5,849 nt of DNA from Thermotoga sp. 4484_232 (GTDB lineage: Bacteria; Thermotogota; Thermotogae; Thermotogales; Thermotogaceae), in the NCBI GenBank assembly GCA_002084985.1, contig MZGO01000093.1:1-5849 (forward strand), written 5' to 3'. The position numbers and the translations under genes were made by a program. The notes under the pieces were generated by a model, which saw only the letters and a list, made by a program, of their open reading frames with translations, searched no databases and was not told where the DNA came from. Shown one piece after another: positions 4,888 through 5,849 of the stretch. Numbering within the stretch: the stretch's first letter is position 1; each line of letters begins with the position of its first letter.

Positions 4888-5849
4888 GTGCTTGAAGATA
4901 TAGAAATAGCAAGAAAAGCAAGGTTGCTATCAATCGAGGAAGTGGCGCAGAAATTGGGAATAGATGAGAATCTTCTGAAAAAATATGGAAAGCATGTTGC
5001 TAAGATTCCCCATGGTTATCTCAAAAGGTTGGAAGGAAAACCTGATGGGAAGCTCGTAATCGTTACCGCTATAACCCCGACACCGGCTGGGGAGGGAAAG
5101 ACAACAACTAGTATTGGCCTTTCGATGGCTATAAATAGATTGGGAAAGAACTCCATCGTCACCCTGAGAGAACCTTCTCTTGGACCCGTCATGGGGGTTA
5201 AAGGAGGAGCAACTGGCGGGGGATACTCACAGGTCCTCCCCATGGAAGATATAAATCTGCATTTCACCGGAGACATTCACGCTGTAACATCCGCTCACAA
5301 CCTTCTCTCCGCAATGATCGATGCTCACATAAAGTTTGGAAACCCTCTGAACATAGACCCAACAAGAATCATGTGGAAACGTGCCATGGACATGAACGAC
5401 AGAGCACTGAGAAACATTGTTGTCGGATTGGGAGGCACAGCTAACGGATATCCAAGAGAAGATGGGTTCGTAATAACCGCCGCATCGGAAGTAATGGCGA
5501 TTTTGTGCCTTGCAAAGGATTTAAAGGATTTGAAGGAAAGATTGGGAAATATCGTTATTGGTAGGAAAAGGAATGGCGAGCCCGTAAAGGCAAGAGACTT
5601 AGAGGCTCAGGGAGCCATGGCTGTTCTTTTGAAGGATGCTATCGATCCGAATTTGGTTCAGACCATCGAAAATACACCTGCTTTCATACATGGTGGACCA
5701 TTTGCGAATATAGCCCACGGGACGAACTCCATAGTAGCAACTAAGTTGGCGTTGAAACTGGCAGATTACGTTGTCACAGAAACAGGATTTGGAGCGGATC
5801 TCGGTGCTGAAAAATTCTTCGACTTCGTCAGCCCGGTGGGTAATTTTGT
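4888..5849 (+). CDS. fhs: Formate-tetrahydrofolate ligase (3' end outside window)
   Basis: This cytosolic enzyme uses ATP to join formate to tetrahydrofolate, giving 10-formyl-THF for purine synthesis, initiator fMet-tRNA and one-carbon exchange. About 320 of an expected 540-560 residues are visible and the frame runs off the right edge uninterrupted. Diagnostic features are the P-loop [11 protein letters not shown] (63-73), [11 protein letters not shown] (93-103), the family signature [11 protein letters not shown] (103-113, with T109 where Ala is usual), [16 protein letters not shown] (118-133), [10 protein letters not shown] (235-244) and [12 protein letters not shown] (271-282). The GTG start at 4888 gives [11 protein letters not shown], which matches the usual family beginning and has a well-spaced RBS. 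ATG codons in frame at 4882 and 4870 would add 2 or 6 residues; 4870 overlaps the nusB stop as ATGA. It is the last visible gene of the operon, and other folate genes may follow outside the window. Confidence 0.96.
   Translation, partial: MLEDIEIARKARLLSIEEVAQKLGIDENLLKKYGKHVAKIPHGYLKRLEGKPDGKLVIVTAITPTPAGEGKTTTSIGLSMAINRLGKNSIVTLREPSLGPVMGVKGGATGGGYSQVLPMEDINLHFTGDIHAVTSAHNLLSAMIDAHIKFGNPLNIDPTRIMWKRAMDMNDRALRNIVVGLGGTANGYPREDGFVITAASEVMAILCLAKDLKDLKERLGNIVIGRKRNGEPVKARDLEAQGAMAVLLKDAIDPNLVQTIENTPAFIHGGPFANIAHGTNSIVATKLALKLADYVVTETGFGADLGAEKFFDFVSPVGNF

Noticed and set aside
5016..5276. 86-codon minus-strand open frame inside fhs
   Set aside because: It is antisense to the highly conserved P-loop and glycine-rich signature of formate-THF ligase; no independent coding evidence.

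Overview
The window looks like a chromosomal segment from a thermophilic bacterium of the Thermotogae, probably Thermotoga or a close relative. I base this on how closely the elongation factor P and NusB proteins resemble what I remember of the T. maritima proteins, on the arrangement transketolase - EF-P - small Asp23-type protein - NusB - formate-THF ligase (which I recall from T. maritima around TM1762-TM1766), and on the heavy use of AGA/AGG arginine and ATA isoleucine codons. No search was run, so the species is not fixed.

Layout. Bases 1-210 are the 3' end of a plus-strand gene ending in a PDZ domain, most likely an HtrA/DegP-type protease. It converges on a complete minus-strand M20 metallopeptidase gene (234-1424). 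The 23 bp between them is the core of a 31 bp near-perfect palindrome (207-237) that also holds both stop codons and is probably a shared terminator. Bases 1425-1593 form a 169 bp divergent promoter region. It has a good sigma-A-like promoter and a strong ribosome binding site (RBS) facing right, and a strong RBS facing left.

From 1594 to the right edge runs a compact same-strand operon: transketolase (1594-3462), efp (3467-4024), an Asp23/Gls24-family gene (4039-4431), nusB (4448-4873) and the first ~320 codons of fhs (4888 to edge). Gaps are 4, 14, 16 and 14 bp with no internal terminator visible, so co-transcription is very likely. It groups pentose-phosphate metabolism, one-carbon metabolism (10-formyl-THF for purines and fMet-tRNA), relief of ribosome stalling at polyproline, and rRNA antitermination. 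These are growth-linked functions, which suggests coordination by growth rate rather than one pathway.

This is mainly an ordinary housekeeping region. I found no mobile element, CRISPR array, RNA gene or convincing new system. The points worth a second look are the terminator holding both stop codons, an arginine at the tip of the EF-P loop, altered thiamine-site residues in the transketolase, a complementary anti-SD/SD pair ahead of the M20 gene, and repeated stop-codon/Shine-Dalgarno fusions in the operon.
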